Source: DATAEE01 sp036258175
GTDB lineage: Bacteria; Acidobacteriota; Vicinamibacteria; Vicinamibacterales; 2-12-FULL-66-21
Direction of reading: 5' to 3'
Assembly (NCBI GenBank): GCA_036258175.1
Contig: DATAEE010000300.1
Coordinates: forward strand, 82,160 to 146,159
DNA length: 64,000 nt
Shown here: one piece after another, positions 31,336 to 40,156 of the stretch
Layout: every line of letters begins with the position of its first letter
Position numbering within the stretch: the first letter of the stretch is position 1
Notes under the pieces: generated by a model
What the model saw: only the letters and a program-made list of their open reading frames with translations
Told to the model about the DNA's origin: nothing
Databases searched by the model: none
Made by a program: the position numbers and the translations under genes

Positions 31336-31933
31336 ATTTTTGTCCATCGTGTTCCCACGTCCCGCGTGCGCTGATCCAGAAAGAGAGCGCAATGAGACGC
31401 AGGTCGAGCCAGAGCGATCGCCGGCGAACGTACAAGCTGTCGTACTTGAATTTGTGCCGCCGGTTCACGTCGCGCGGCGCATAGATCTGAGCCAGGCCGG
31501 TCAGGCCGGGGCGCACGCTGGCGCGCTCCGAGTAGCCGGGAATCGCGTGAAGCGGCACGATATGCCCGTTGCCGCCCCGCTCGATCTCGCCGGGCCGCAG
31601 GGCACGGGGGCCGACGAAGCTCATGTCGCCACGAAAAATGTTCCAAAGCTGCGGCAGCTCGTCCATCGCGGTCGCCCGGAGCGCGCGGCCGACTGCCGTC
31701 GCGCGCGGGTCGTTCGGCACCGCCTGCACGGCGCCCGTCGCCGCCTCGGCGTCGGGGATCATCGACCGGAACTTCAGCGCCCGGAACCGGCGGCCGCCCA
31801 GGCCGACACGATCCTGCGTAAAGAAGACCGGCCCTCGATCCTCGACCTTGATGGCTGCCGCGATCGCCGCCCACAGCGGCGCCGAGACCATCAGGCCGGC
31901 ACTGGAAAGAAAGATGTCAAACGCGCGCTTCAT
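31331..31933 (-). CDS. Initiating sugar transferase (PglC/WcaJ-type phosphoglycosyl transferase)
   Basis: A 200-residue monotopic phosphoglycosyl transferase that moves a sugar-1-phosphate onto undecaprenyl phosphate, the first membrane step of the repeat unit. It has the re-entrant N-terminal helix (MKRAFDIFLSSAGLMVSAPL), VFFTQDRVGLGG, LKFRSMIPDAEA, and the catalytic Asp-Glu dyad in AMDELPQLWNIFRGDMSFVGPRAL (about 89-112). It is the short PglC-like catalytic unit without the extra N-terminal domain of WcaJ/WbaP. Its start overlaps the end of the preceding glycosyltransferase gene by 17 bases; its stop lies in a hairpin repeat. Confidence 0.93.
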   Translation of the reverse strand: MKRAFDIFLSSAGLMVSAPLWAAIAAAIKVEDRGPVFFTQDRVGLGGRRFRALKFRSMIPDAEAATGAVQAVPNDPRATAVGRALRATAMDELPQLWNIFRGDMSFVGPRALRPGEIERGGNGHIVPLHAIPGYSERASVRPGLTGLAQIYAPRDVNRRHKFKYDSLYVRRRSLWLDLRLIALSFWISARGTWEHDGQKW

Positions 31934-33059
31934 CGAGAGCAGCGACCCGGGACTCGACCTGCGCGTAGAGGCCGGTCGTCTGCGCCACCATTCGTGCGAT
32001 CGTGAAGTCGGTCGAGACGCGCGCGCGTCCTTCGCGGCCCATTCTACTCCTCAGTTCTGGATCTTTGAGCAGCTTCACGATCGCATCTCGAAGCGGCGGC
32101 ACTTCACCGGGACGGACGACGAGCCCCGTACGGCCATGCTGATTGACCCACGGCACGCCCGTCGGCACCGACGTGCTCACGACCGGCTTCCCCGCCGCCA
32201 TCGCTTCGAGCTGCACGAGGCCGAACGCCTCGGCGCGCGTCACCGACGGCAGCACGAAGAGATCGCACGCCTGATAGAGCGCGCTCATCCGGCGATCGTC
32301 GACGTCGCCGAGAAAAACCGCGCGGCCGGCCAGCCCGAGGTCTGCGGCGAGCTCCTCGAGCGCCGCGCGCCGGGGGCCATCCCCCACGAGCAGCGTCGTC
32401 GCGTCCACGCCGACGAGGGCCCGAAGCAGGACGTCGACGCCTTTGTAGTCGACCATGCGGCCGACGAAGAGGACCAGCGGTCCCGGGTAACGCTGACGGA
32501 GCGCTTCCGCCTCCGGCGAGGTATCGGGCGCCGGCTCCAGCCGCGCGGCATCCAGCCCGAAGGGAATGACGACGCACTTGTTGCGGAACTCGCGGAGAGC
32601 GGCCGCCTGGTTCGCGAGCGACGGCGACGAAACGATGATCCGTGCGGCCCGTTTGAGCGCAAAGCGCAGGAACGGGCGGTAGATGAGATTGTACCGCCAC
32701 TTCGGACGCACCACTTCACTGTGGAACCAGACGAGCAGCGGCGCGCGGGGCCGAACGAGGAAGTACGACACCAGTGCGATCGGGTTCGGCTCGTGGATGA
32801 CGATCACGTCCTTCTGCGCGCGAGCCAGCCAGAGCGGAAACGACGGGCACACCTGGACCGCGCCGACTCGCCCGATGCTGCCGACGCGCGTAATCGGCAC
32901 GCCGTTCAGCGATTCGTGCGCGGTTCGCGCGCTCGCGGTATGCGCGACGAGCACGCGGCTGTCAGCCATCTCGCGCTCTCCTTCGCAAAGGAGCTGGAGC
33001 ATCCGCTCCATCCCGCCGCTGACCGGCGGGTAGAACTTTCCGACGTGCAGGATCCTCAT
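31917..33059 (-). CDS. GT4-family glycosyltransferase
   Basis: A 380-residue GT-B retaining glycosyltransferase. The N-terminus MRILHVGKFYPPVSGGMERM has the typical glycine loop. The donor domain shows PLVLFVGRMVDYKGVDVLL and the E-x7-E motif in EAFGLVQLEAMAAGKPVV (about 286-303). It would add one sugar to the lipid-linked repeat unit; donor and acceptor are unknown. The ATG overlaps the upstream gene's TGA as ATGA, one of many such couplings in this operon. It directly precedes the initiating transferase gene. Confidence 0.9.
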   Translation of the reverse strand: MRILHVGKFYPPVSGGMERMLQLLCEGEREMADSRVLVAHTASARTAHESLNGVPITRVGSIGRVGAVQVCPSFPLWLARAQKDVIVIHEPNPIALVSYFLVRPRAPLLVWFHSEVVRPKWRYNLIYRPFLRFALKRAARIIVSSPSLANQAAALREFRNKCVVIPFGLDAARLEPAPDTSPEAEALRQRYPGPLVLFVGRMVDYKGVDVLLRALVGVDATTLLVGDGPRRAALEELAADLGLAGRAVFLGDVDDRRMSALYQACDLFVLPSVTRAEAFGLVQLEAMAAGKPVVSTSVPTGVPWVNQHGRTGLVVRPGEVPPLRDAIVKLLKDPELRSRMGREGRARVSTDFTIARMVAQTTGLYAQVESRVAALDEARV

Positions 33060-34237
33060 GCGTGGCCTCCGGCCAGCTGTTCGTAGATATCTATCATCCG
33101 CTGAGCGTACGCATCCCATGTAAAGCCGGCCGCCTGCGCGAGCCCGGCTGCCTGCCGCGCGGCCCACGCCGCCGGCGACCGGGTCTTCTCCGCGGCGAGC
33201 ACGGTCACGGTGTCCACCCACTCGTGATCGTTGCCATGGGCGCAATAGGTCGCGGCGTGTCCTCCCGCCTCGCGGAGCACAGGCAGATCGCTCGCCACCA
33301 CGATGGCGCCGCACGCCATCGCCTCGACGATCGGCAGCCCGAAGCCCTCCCGGAGGGAGGGCAGCAGAACGAGCCGCGCGCGGCGGTACAGCTCGGCCAC
33401 GATCGGACGCGGCTGGAACGGCACCTCGACGATGGCGTCCTCGATCCCGAGCCTCACCGCGAGGGCGCGCTGGGCCGGCGTCAACGATCCGCCCACCTGA
33501 ATGAGGCGCACGGGGTGCCGGCTCCGAATGCCGGCGACCACGCGCAGCAACAACCCTATGTTCTTGCGCGGGATCGTGCTGCCCACGTGCAGCAGGTCGA
33601 TCGTCTCGGCGTCTGCTTGACCGAGACCCGCCGAGACGACCGCCGCCGCCTGTCCGTCGGGCTGCGCCGAGAAATCGGGATGGACGCCGTTTGGCACGAC
33701 CGCGAGCCGATCCTCCGCGACGAGGTCGTAATCCAGTATGGCGTCACGCGTCGCGGCGCTGTCGCACGTGACCCGCGCCGCTCGGCGAAAGCCATCGAGT
33801 ATCCGGCGGGTCATCGCGCGAAACGCCGCCGATCGGCGTTCCATCGATGGATGGAGCACGCTCCGGAACGTGTCCAGATCGTGGCACGTGACGACGGTCC
33901 TGTCGGCCGGCAGCTCCCGGACGAGATGCGAGTAGCTGTGATCCACGACATGAAAAATGTCGAAGCCATCTCGCGCGTCCCGAAGCCATCGCGGGTAGTC
34001 GACGAGCCTGTTCGTCATCCGATCGAATGTGAAGGCCGCTCGCGCACGGCCCGCGAGCGGCACCGCCGTCGCGCGGCGCCGGAAGGGCGCCTGGAGCCGG
34101 ACCCCCTCCACGTCGCGTCCCTGTTGGCCGAGACGCTCGACGAGCATCTCGGCGACGAGGTCCATGCTCGGCCATCGCTCTTCCGCGAGATCGCAGACGA
34201 CGCCGACGCGCAGAGGAGGACGGCCGTTCAGACCCAT
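33056..34237 (-). CDS. GT4-family glycosyltransferase
   Basis: A 393-residue GT-B enzyme. Landmarks are RVGVVCDLAEERWPSMDLVAEML at the start, the acceptor-domain strand DIFHVVDHSYSHLV, and in the donor domain LLHVGSTIPRKNIGLLL followed by LPSLREGFGLPIVEAMACG with the E-x7-E pair (about 305-320). The start was placed at MGLNGRPPLRV, overlapping the upstream methyltransferase by ten bases. Other upstream frame is not translated in homologues (inference from domain limits). Sugar specificity is unknown. Confidence 0.88.
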   Translation of the reverse strand: MGLNGRPPLRVGVVCDLAEERWPSMDLVAEMLVERLGQQGRDVEGVRLQAPFRRRATAVPLAGRARAAFTFDRMTNRLVDYPRWLRDARDGFDIFHVVDHSYSHLVRELPADRTVVTCHDLDTFRSVLHPSMERRSAAFRAMTRRILDGFRRAARVTCDSAATRDAILDYDLVAEDRLAVVPNGVHPDFSAQPDGQAAAVVSAGLGQADAETIDLLHVGSTIPRKNIGLLLRVVAGIRSRHPVRLIQVGGSLTPAQRALAVRLGIEDAIVEVPFQPRPIVAELYRRARLVLLPSLREGFGLPIVEAMACGAIVVASDLPVLREAGGHAATYCAHGNDHEWVDTVTVLAAEKTRSPAAWAARQAAGLAQAAGFTWDAYAQRMIDIYEQLAGGHA

Positions 34238-34863
34238 ACCAACCCGATGCCCATGCCGAACCCGTCCTGGCTGTCCACGTCGAGAATTGACTCGGTTCGC
34301 GCACGCCCAGCGAGCTCGGCCCACAGCCGGTGCACCTCGGACGCCGGACGGCTCCGATCGGACACGATGTCGTGCAGCGCGATCAGGCCGCCGCGGCGGA
34401 CCAGCGACCCGTATCGCTCGTAGTCGGTACGCACGGCGTCGTAACGGTGGTCGCCGTCGATGAAGAGAAAATCGATCGAACTCCCCTGCAGGTGGCCCTG
34501 GATCTCGGCAAGCGTCTCGGGCGCGTTCGAATCGGCCTGGACGCAGATCAATTTCTGTTTGCCGGAGACGAACGCCCCAAACACGTCCGCGCCGGGCCCG
34601 GTCGGCAGATCCACGCTGATGAGCACGGCGTCCGGGGCTGCGAGCTTCGACCAGCAGAACAACGTTCCGCCGAGATGGGTCCCGATCTCGACGACAACGC
34701 GCGGCCGAAGCTCTCGAACGCGGCGTGCGAGCGTCATGAGCTCGAACGAGCGCTGGAGCGCCCGATGCGTCACGATCGCCGTTCGGGCGAGCTGATAATC
34801 GGCACACCCGCCGGCGACGCATGCCGCCGCGATCCTGGCTCGCTTGCGCAGGCCGTCCAACAT
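34228..34863 (-). CDS. CmcI-like / Methyltransf_24 SAM methyltransferase
   Basis: A 211-residue protein of the cephalosporin-hydroxylase-like SAM-dependent family. Motif I is RVVVEIGTHLGGTLFCW (about 53-69), followed by LISVDLPTGPG, an SSIDFLFIDGDHRYDAVRTDYE metal/SAM region (about 120-141) and GGLIALHDI. Despite the family name such proteins are methyltransferases. In polysaccharide loci they methylate sugars, sometimes capping chains. The start chosen forms TGATG with the upstream stop; a longer frame exists. The substrate is unknown. Confidence 0.8.
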   Translation of the reverse strand: MLDGLRKRARIAAACVAGGCADYQLARTAIVTHRALQRSFELMTLARRVRELRPRVVVEIGTHLGGTLFCWSKLAAPDAVLISVDLPTGPGADVFGAFVSGKQKLICVQADSNAPETLAEIQGHLQGSSIDFLFIDGDHRYDAVRTDYERYGSLVRRGGLIALHDIVSDRSRPASEVHRLWAELAGRARTESILDVDSQDGFGMGIGLVWV

Positions 34864-35993
34864 CACTGATTTCTCAAGCCCTCGAAAAAGACCAGATGCT
34901 CGGCCGCGATGCGGGGCCATGCATACCGCTCCGCTCGCGCGCGGCCGGCAGCTGCCAGCTCAGCGCGGCGCGTGCGGTTCTCGAGCATCGACTCGATAGC
35001 AGACGCCCAGGCGGCCACGTTGGTTTCAGACAACAGCACACCGGCACCATCGACCACGTGCGGAATCTCGCCGCTCTCGCTCGCCAGAACGGGTACACCA
35101 CAGGCGAACCCCTCGACGAGCATGCGTCCGAACTGCTCTCGCCACCGCGTCGTCGTCTGGCTCGGCGCGCAGAGCAGATCCATCGCGTTGAGGTGGGCGG
35201 GCACGTCCGCGTGGCGCACACTCGTCGCAATGCGCACCCGGTCCCCGTACCGGCTCGCCCACTGTCGCAGGTCAGGCTCCAGCGGCCCGCCGCCCACGAA
35301 GAGAGCGCGCCACGGTCGTCGGATGCCGTCGAGCGCGGCGGTCAGAATCCCCAATCCTTTTTCTGGTACGAAGCGGCCCAGAAACCCCACGACCGGAATA
35401 TCGTCCGTGGGCCATCCGAGCGTAGTGCGGACCGAGCGGCGCGCCGCAGAGTCCGGCCGGAAGAGCTCGAGGTCCACGCCGGGCGGGATGACCTGGTGCG
35501 GCCGCCCGGCGTAGCCGGGCCTGGACTCAAGGGCCGTCTGCGCCGTCCGGCCGAACGCAATCCAGCCGTTCGCGCGCCGCATCGCGCGGCGTTCGAACCA
35601 GCCGAGCGGGAACGGATACCGCTTTGCGATGTTCTGGAACGTCGCGAAGACCAGCGTCGCCGATCGCGGCGCCCAGCGCGCAATCTGGTCGGCCGCGAGC
35701 ACGTACGGCTCTTCCCAGCAGTGAATGACGTCCCAAGGCCCGTCGAGGAGCGCGCGAAGGTCGGACCCGTACCCCATCACGTGAGGCCAGCGGGAGCGAC
35801 GCACGGCGACTGGAACGATCCGGCAGCCCTCATTCGGCGCCTGTTCGAGCGCAATCGGACCGAGGTCGCCCGCGTACGACTTCGGAGCCGCAGCGACGAC
35901 TTCCCACGAACCGCCGCGCGCCATCTCGGCGGCGAGCCGCCGGTTGAGCGCAACGACATACGAGTGGGCAATCGTCAGGAGGCGGCGCGCCAC
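34863..35993 (-). CDS. GT4-family glycosyltransferase
   Basis: A 376-residue GT-B enzyme. N-terminal RLLTIAHSYVVALNRRLAAEMA and DVIHCWEEPYVLAADQI belong to the acceptor domain. The donor domain has VVGFLGRFVPEKGLGILTAAL (about 207-227) and EQFGRMLVEGFACGVPVLASESGEIP, where the second Glu of E-x7-E is retained. It resembles glycosyltransferases described as WsaF/WcfG-like, but specificity cannot be assigned. A 33-base spacer separates it from the upstream GT2 gene. Confidence 0.88.
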   Translation of the reverse strand: MARRLLTIAHSYVVALNRRLAAEMARGGSWEVVAAAPKSYAGDLGPIALEQAPNEGCRIVPVAVRRSRWPHVMGYGSDLRALLDGPWDVIHCWEEPYVLAADQIARWAPRSATLVFATFQNIAKRYPFPLGWFERRAMRRANGWIAFGRTAQTALESRPGYAGRPHQVIPPGVDLELFRPDSAARRSVRTTLGWPTDDIPVVGFLGRFVPEKGLGILTAALDGIRRPWRALFVGGGPLEPDLRQWASRYGDRVRIATSVRHADVPAHLNAMDLLCAPSQTTTRWREQFGRMLVEGFACGVPVLASESGEIPHVVDGAGVLLSETNVAAWASAIESMLENRTRRAELAAAGRARAERYAWPRIAAEHLVFFEGLRNQ

Positions 35994-36026
35994 GAACCTC
36001 CAGTCGCGCGTTCGAACAGGTGCGCG

Positions 36027-36947
36027 TTAGCTCGCATCAGCCACTTGAACGTTCGTCAACCGCGGGGGCGACGCCCGCAACGCGCGCCAGCGGCGGATCG
36101 TCGCGCGTTTCACGGGACGCCGGTGGCGGCGCACGTCACCGAGCTGGGCGGCCAGCTCGCGCAGAATCCAGAACACGCCGCCGCGGTCCACGATCTTCCC
36201 CGCGCGACGCATTCGGAAGTACCGAGCAAGGCGAGCGGGCAGGAGCCACATCACCCGCGTCAGCGGCTCGTTGTAAAGCGCGCTCAGGCAATCGTTGCGG
36301 ATCACATAACGCAGCCAGAGCGTCTGATCGCGTCCAACCGGATCGGCCAGATGGCCGACGCGGGCGCCAGGAAGGTACGCGACGCGATACCCCGCGTCGA
36401 GCAGACGCAGGCAGAACTCCTTCTCCTCACCGTAGAACCGGAGGCTGTCGCGATAGCCGCCGAGCGCCAGTGAGATATCGCGGCGGAGCACGTGCGCAAA
36501 CCCGATGAACGACGGCACGAAGCAGGGGTAGGCGGCGGCGGCCGGCTGCATGGCCGCGGGCCACGGGCGTCCGTCGGCTTCGGCCTGCGCGAAACCGACG
36601 GCGGCGATCGACGTGTCGTGCCGCATCACGTCGAGCGCCTCCGCGATGCTTTCGCGACTGAGGATCTGCGTGTCGTCGTCGAGAAGTAGCACAAAGGGTG
36701 CGACAGCACGCTGGATGAGACGGTTCCGGCCGACGATGTAACCGGGAGCCGACGCGTCACGCAGGATCGTCACGCGTCCGGTTAGCGCCGTTGGAATCTT
36801 CACCGCGGCCGCCGGCTCGGAGGCGTCATCGAAGATCACTACTTCCTCGATCAGATCGGCTGCAAGCGCAAGGGATGCGACGCACGCGTTCAGCGACTCG
36901 GGCCGGTTCCGCGTCGTGATGCCCACCGACACTGGACGAAGGCTCAT
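36027..36947 (-). CDS. GT2-family glycosyltransferase
   Basis: A 306-residue GT-A inverting transferase. Landmarks are VSVGITTRNRPESLNACVASL at the start, EVVIFDDASEPAA, the DXD-like DDD in FVLLLDDDTQILS (about 92-104) and a later FYGEEKEFCLRLLDAGYRVAYLPGA segment with the catalytic-base region. It is rhamnosyl-transferase-like in overall pattern, though this is not proof of specificity. No membrane helix at the C-terminus. Coupled by ATGA to the upstream GT4 gene. Confidence 0.88.
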   Translation of the reverse strand: MSLRPVSVGITTRNRPESLNACVASLALAADLIEEVVIFDDASEPAAAVKIPTALTGRVTILRDASAPGYIVGRNRLIQRAVAPFVLLLDDDTQILSRESIAEALDVMRHDTSIAAVGFAQAEADGRPWPAAMQPAAAAYPCFVPSFIGFAHVLRRDISLALGGYRDSLRFYGEEKEFCLRLLDAGYRVAYLPGARVGHLADPVGRDQTLWLRYVIRNDCLSALYNEPLTRVMWLLPARLARYFRMRRAGKIVDRGGVFWILRELAAQLGDVRRHRRPVKRATIRRWRALRASPPRLTNVQVADAS

Positions 36948-38140
36948 ACGGGCTGCGCCGTCTTCCGAAGGTCGACGCCGACCGGTACGACTCCGCAGGC
37001 CTGGTCGTACGCCTGGAGGGTTTGGCGCGCGGCGGCGTCCCAGGACAGGCCGTCAACTGCCCGGAATGCCGCCTCCGCGAAGCGCATGCGCTCGGACCCG
37101 TCGCCCATCAGGCGCCGGACGGAGCATGCGATTGCATCGGGGTCGCGTGGAGCGACGATGAGCCCGCTCTCGCTGTCGCGCACCAGCGCCGGCGCCACAC
37201 CTACCGGTGTGGCAACGACAGGCAAACGCTGGCTCATCGCTTCAGGCACGACGAGGCCGAATCCTTCGTATGTCGAGCACATCACCAGGAGGTCGTGCCT
37301 GCGGTACTGCCGCAACACTTCGTCTTCCGCCGCACGATCGAGAACAGTAACCGCGTGCCGGCAGCCAGGATCGAACGCCGCGCGTATTACTTCCGCCGGG
37401 TGGCCGCCACCGAGGATCGTCAGCGGCGGCGCGACTCCATCTGCCGCGAGGATTCGCCAGGCGGCAGCCAGATACGGGGCACCTTTGACCGTATCCCACG
37501 AACCGCAGAACAGCACGCCTGCGCCACGCGCAGCATCCGTCGGAGGTGCCGTCAGAAAGCTTTCCGGCAGGCCGTGGCCGATAACGTCGATGGCGTCGGG
37601 TGATTTCCATCGCTGCGTGACGACGAACGCACGGTCCTCATCGTTGATGAGGATGAGACGGTCGCAGGCGGCGATCGCGCGACGCACTTGCCGAAGCCGG
37701 ACCGCGGGATACCAGATCCGCCGCGGCCACGGCTTCGACACGAGGCCTTCGCGCGCGTCCTCGAGCAGACGCGCATAGTTGCGGTGCTCGAGCCCGTTCG
37801 AGCGGCTGACGAACGCGGCGCCCGCCGCGACGCCCCGCGAACGCAACGCGCGAAACGCCGCTCCCTCTGCACCTGCGATGTCGATGACGTCGTATGGACC
37901 ATCCGTACGGAACGCGCATTCGATGCCGCGCACCGTGAGTGATGGTGCGAGGAGATCGCGCGCATGGCGCTGTTTAGGCCAAGATCCCAGGTCGTTCGCA
38001 AAGAGCGCGTCGCAATGGTGACCGAGCCGCACGAACGCCTTTCGCAGCTCGTGCGGTACCTTCGACGATCCCAGCGTCGAATCGTCCGGAAAGTCGCATA
38101 CGAGCAGGATGCGCATCGATCGTCGTTCGTTCGAAGTCAT
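36944..38140 (-). CDS. GT4-family glycosyltransferase
   Basis: A 398-residue GT-B enzyme. Two starts are possible: MTSNERRS, forming TGATG with the upstream stop, and MRILLVCDFP eight codons later, where homology begins. Donor-domain features are VLFCGSWDTVKGAPYLAAAW and MCSTYEGFGLVVPEAMSQRLPVV (E-x7-E about 300-320). The N-terminal domain has ECAFRTDGPYDVIDIAGAEG. It is a standard member of the repeat-unit assembly set. Confidence 0.88.
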   Translation of the reverse strand: MTSNERRSMRILLVCDFPDDSTLGSSKVPHELRKAFVRLGHHCDALFANDLGSWPKQRHARDLLAPSLTVRGIECAFRTDGPYDVIDIAGAEGAAFRALRSRGVAAGAAFVSRSNGLEHRNYARLLEDAREGLVSKPWPRRIWYPAVRLRQVRRAIAACDRLILINDEDRAFVVTQRWKSPDAIDVIGHGLPESFLTAPPTDAARGAGVLFCGSWDTVKGAPYLAAAWRILAADGVAPPLTILGGGHPAEVIRAAFDPGCRHAVTVLDRAAEDEVLRQYRRHDLLVMCSTYEGFGLVVPEAMSQRLPVVATPVGVAPALVRDSESGLIVAPRDPDAIACSVRRLMGDGSERMRFAEAAFRAVDGLSWDAAARQTLQAYDQACGVVPVGVDLRKTAQPV

Positions 38141-40110
38141 CACGCCGCGGGTTCGCTCGCGAGGTATCGAACCCAGCCCTTGAGGCGGCGGCTCGCCTGC
38201 ACGGCACGGGCAAATGCGGACGGACGCCACACGAACGTGTCCTCCGCGATCGCCGCCGTCCGATCGAGTCCCCTGCCCTGGGCAATCTCTTTCGAGAGCA
38301 GATCGTGATAGCGGCACCACAGCGAAAAATATGGCGCGTCGAGAGCGCTGAGGTACTGGATGTATTGCGCGAACGGGCTCGACAGCCAGGCGGTGTCGTG
38401 GCGCTCGTGGGTCAAGGCGCCGTGCGAGTACACGAACGACGCCCGGCCGTGGCATGCCGCGATCGCGGAATACACACAATCCCAGACCGGCTCGCCGAGC
38501 AGATACGGTCGAAACCGGCGATGGTTGGAGAGCCACCAGTAAGCGTTGACAGCAAACCCGTCCATGCCGGATATCAGAATTTCGGACGGCCGGCCGCCGC
38601 CTACGTCGGTGCGGGCCAGCATGTAGGCGTCTGCGCCTCCAGCAGCGATCCGCGACAGCGCTGCTGACGACAACGCCGTGTCGGCGTTGAGGTAGGCAAA
38701 ATGCGAACAGCCTTCCTCAATGGCACGCCGCGCCAGGACGTCGAACACCTCCGACGCGATCGGTTTGCGATGGCCGGATCGGCCACTCACTTTGTTCGAA
38801 TCGAGGTCGAGCGCGCGCAGCGTCTCGAAGCCACTCACCTCGACCGCCGGCGCCTCCGCTGACCTGAATTGCAGGTTCACGCACCGGACGCCGTCCAGTG
38901 CCGCGAGAGCGCTGAGCGCGGTTCCCTGGCGCCGTTCGCCCTCTCCCGTCGCCGGATACGCATGAACGCCGACAAGCACGGAGCGATCGCCCGGGCCGCC
39001 ACACAGCGCGTTGACCGTGCGCTCCATGCCAAAGTGGCGTTCGTAGAACTCGCGACCCGCGGCGCCGAGCGTGCGGCGGCGTGAGGGGTCGCGCACGAGT
39101 TTCTGACACGAATCAACGATCGCGACCGCATCCCCTGCAGGCGCCAGCACGAGTGCCTCGCCCGCCTCTCGCCAGAGGCGCTCGGACCACATTCCCAGCG
39201 TGGTCACCGTCGGCACGCCACAGGCCAGCGACGCCATCAGCGACGTCCGCCGCGTCGTCGCGCCGTCGGGATACGGCTGAACGAGAACGTCGCAGGCGCG
39301 CAGATGGCTGCCGATGCGATCGGCTGGCACCTCGCCACTCGCGACGATGCGGCCGGCGTGTTGCGGCAACGCCTCGCACCATCGCTCTCTGAAACGCTCG
39401 CTGTTGCGCCCGATGAGGAACACGGTCACATCGGGAATCGCAGGAAGCAGCGCGCCGAGAACGCGTTCCAGTTCCGCAGCCACATCGTCCGGGTAGCTCC
39501 CGAAGTGGCCGACGACGAGCGTGCGTTCATCCGGTGCGAGGCTCGCGCGGATCCGCGCGGTGCTGGCCGGATCGGTTGGCGGAACGACGGTTGCCGGGAT
39601 TGGCAGAGAGACGAACGGATGACGGGCCGGAGCGTAGCGCGAAAGCAGTTTCTCCCACGACGACGTGGACAGATACGTGATGCGGCTGGATGAGAGCAAC
39701 AGCGCCGCCATGAGACGGTGCACGAGCGCCAGCAGATTACGACCGAGAGATTGGCGGCCGAAGTAGAAGAAGGGCTCGTGGAACATCACGCGGACATCGT
39801 CTTTGCAGCGCCACGCGCGCAGCAGAAGCCATGCGCATAGCAGGACGTTCGCGCCGCGCATGCCGAACGCGTTTGGCGCGTACTGCACGAGCACGATCGG
39901 TTCGGCGCCCGCGGCGCGTGACGCATCGATGCCGCAGCCGATCGCGCGCAATCCGGAAACCCCAAACCGTGCCAGCCTCTCCGGAGGCGACCAGACGTGC
40001 ACCTCTTCCCCGCGCGCACGCAGCGTGTCGACGAGCCGACCCGTGTAATCCGAGATCCCGCCCGGCTGCGGCGGGTGCTCTCCAGTGACGATGTGCCAGG
40101 TGCGCGGCAA
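38140..40110 (-). CDS. Two-domain glycosyltransferase (GT4 plus second transferase-like domain)
   Basis: A 656-residue fusion. Residues 1-~385 are a GT-B domain (HIVTGEHPPQPGGISDYTG, VVGHFGSYPDDVAAELERVL, DVLVQPYPDGATTRRTSLMASLACGVPTV). This lacks the classical E-x7-E glutamate, as in some GT4 relatives acting on phosphate acceptors. Residues ~390-650 form a second domain with CSHFAYLNADTALSSAALSRIAAG and EPVWDCVYSAIAACHG, which looks like a GT-A-type or GT32-like catalytic fold. The two domains probably add two successive sugars. I cannot name the second family with certainty. Confidence 0.75.
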   Translation of the reverse strand: MPRTWHIVTGEHPPQPGGISDYTGRLVDTLRARGEEVHVWSPPERLARFGVSGLRAIGCGIDASRAAGAEPIVLVQYAPNAFGMRGANVLLCAWLLLRAWRCKDDVRVMFHEPFFYFGRQSLGRNLLALVHRLMAALLLSSSRITYLSTSSWEKLLSRYAPARHPFVSLPIPATVVPPTDPASTARIRASLAPDERTLVVGHFGSYPDDVAAELERVLGALLPAIPDVTVFLIGRNSERFRERWCEALPQHAGRIVASGEVPADRIGSHLRACDVLVQPYPDGATTRRTSLMASLACGVPTVTTLGMWSERLWREAGEALVLAPAGDAVAIVDSCQKLVRDPSRRRTLGAAGREFYERHFGMERTVNALCGGPGDRSVLVGVHAYPATGEGERRQGTALSALAALDGVRCVNLQFRSAEAPAVEVSGFETLRALDLDSNKVSGRSGHRKPIASEVFDVLARRAIEEGCSHFAYLNADTALSSAALSRIAAGGADAYMLARTDVGGGRPSEILISGMDGFAVNAYWWLSNHRRFRPYLLGEPVWDCVYSAIAACHGRASFVYSHGALTHERHDTAWLSSPFAQYIQYLSALDAPYFSLWCRYHDLLSKEIAQGRGLDRTAAIAEDTFVWRPSAFARAVQASRRLKGWVRYLASEPAA

Positions 40111-40123
40111 GTGGGCTTGTTTC

Positions 40124-40147
40124 AGGGACTAGGGACTAGGGACTAAG
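40124..40147. repeat. GGGACTA heptamer array
   Basis: Three tandem copies of GGGACTA (plus strand) followed by degenerate copies reaching the TAG stop of the next leftward gene at 40157-40159. They lie between two glycosyltransferase genes. Same family as the arrays at ruvA-ruvB and at the E1 gene 3' end. Confidence 0.85.
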
Positions 40148-40156
40148 CACCAAGGA

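Noticed and set aside
31311..31345. Rho-independent terminator (hairpin plus ATTTTTG) at the sugar transferase end
   Set aside because: The T-run follows on the plus strand, inside the coding 3' end of a leftward gene; on the transcribed strand no U-tract follows the hairpin.
40124..40147. Possible CRISPR array or minisatellite in the GGGACTA block
   Set aside because: Units are seven bases with no spacers, so it is not a CRISPR array.
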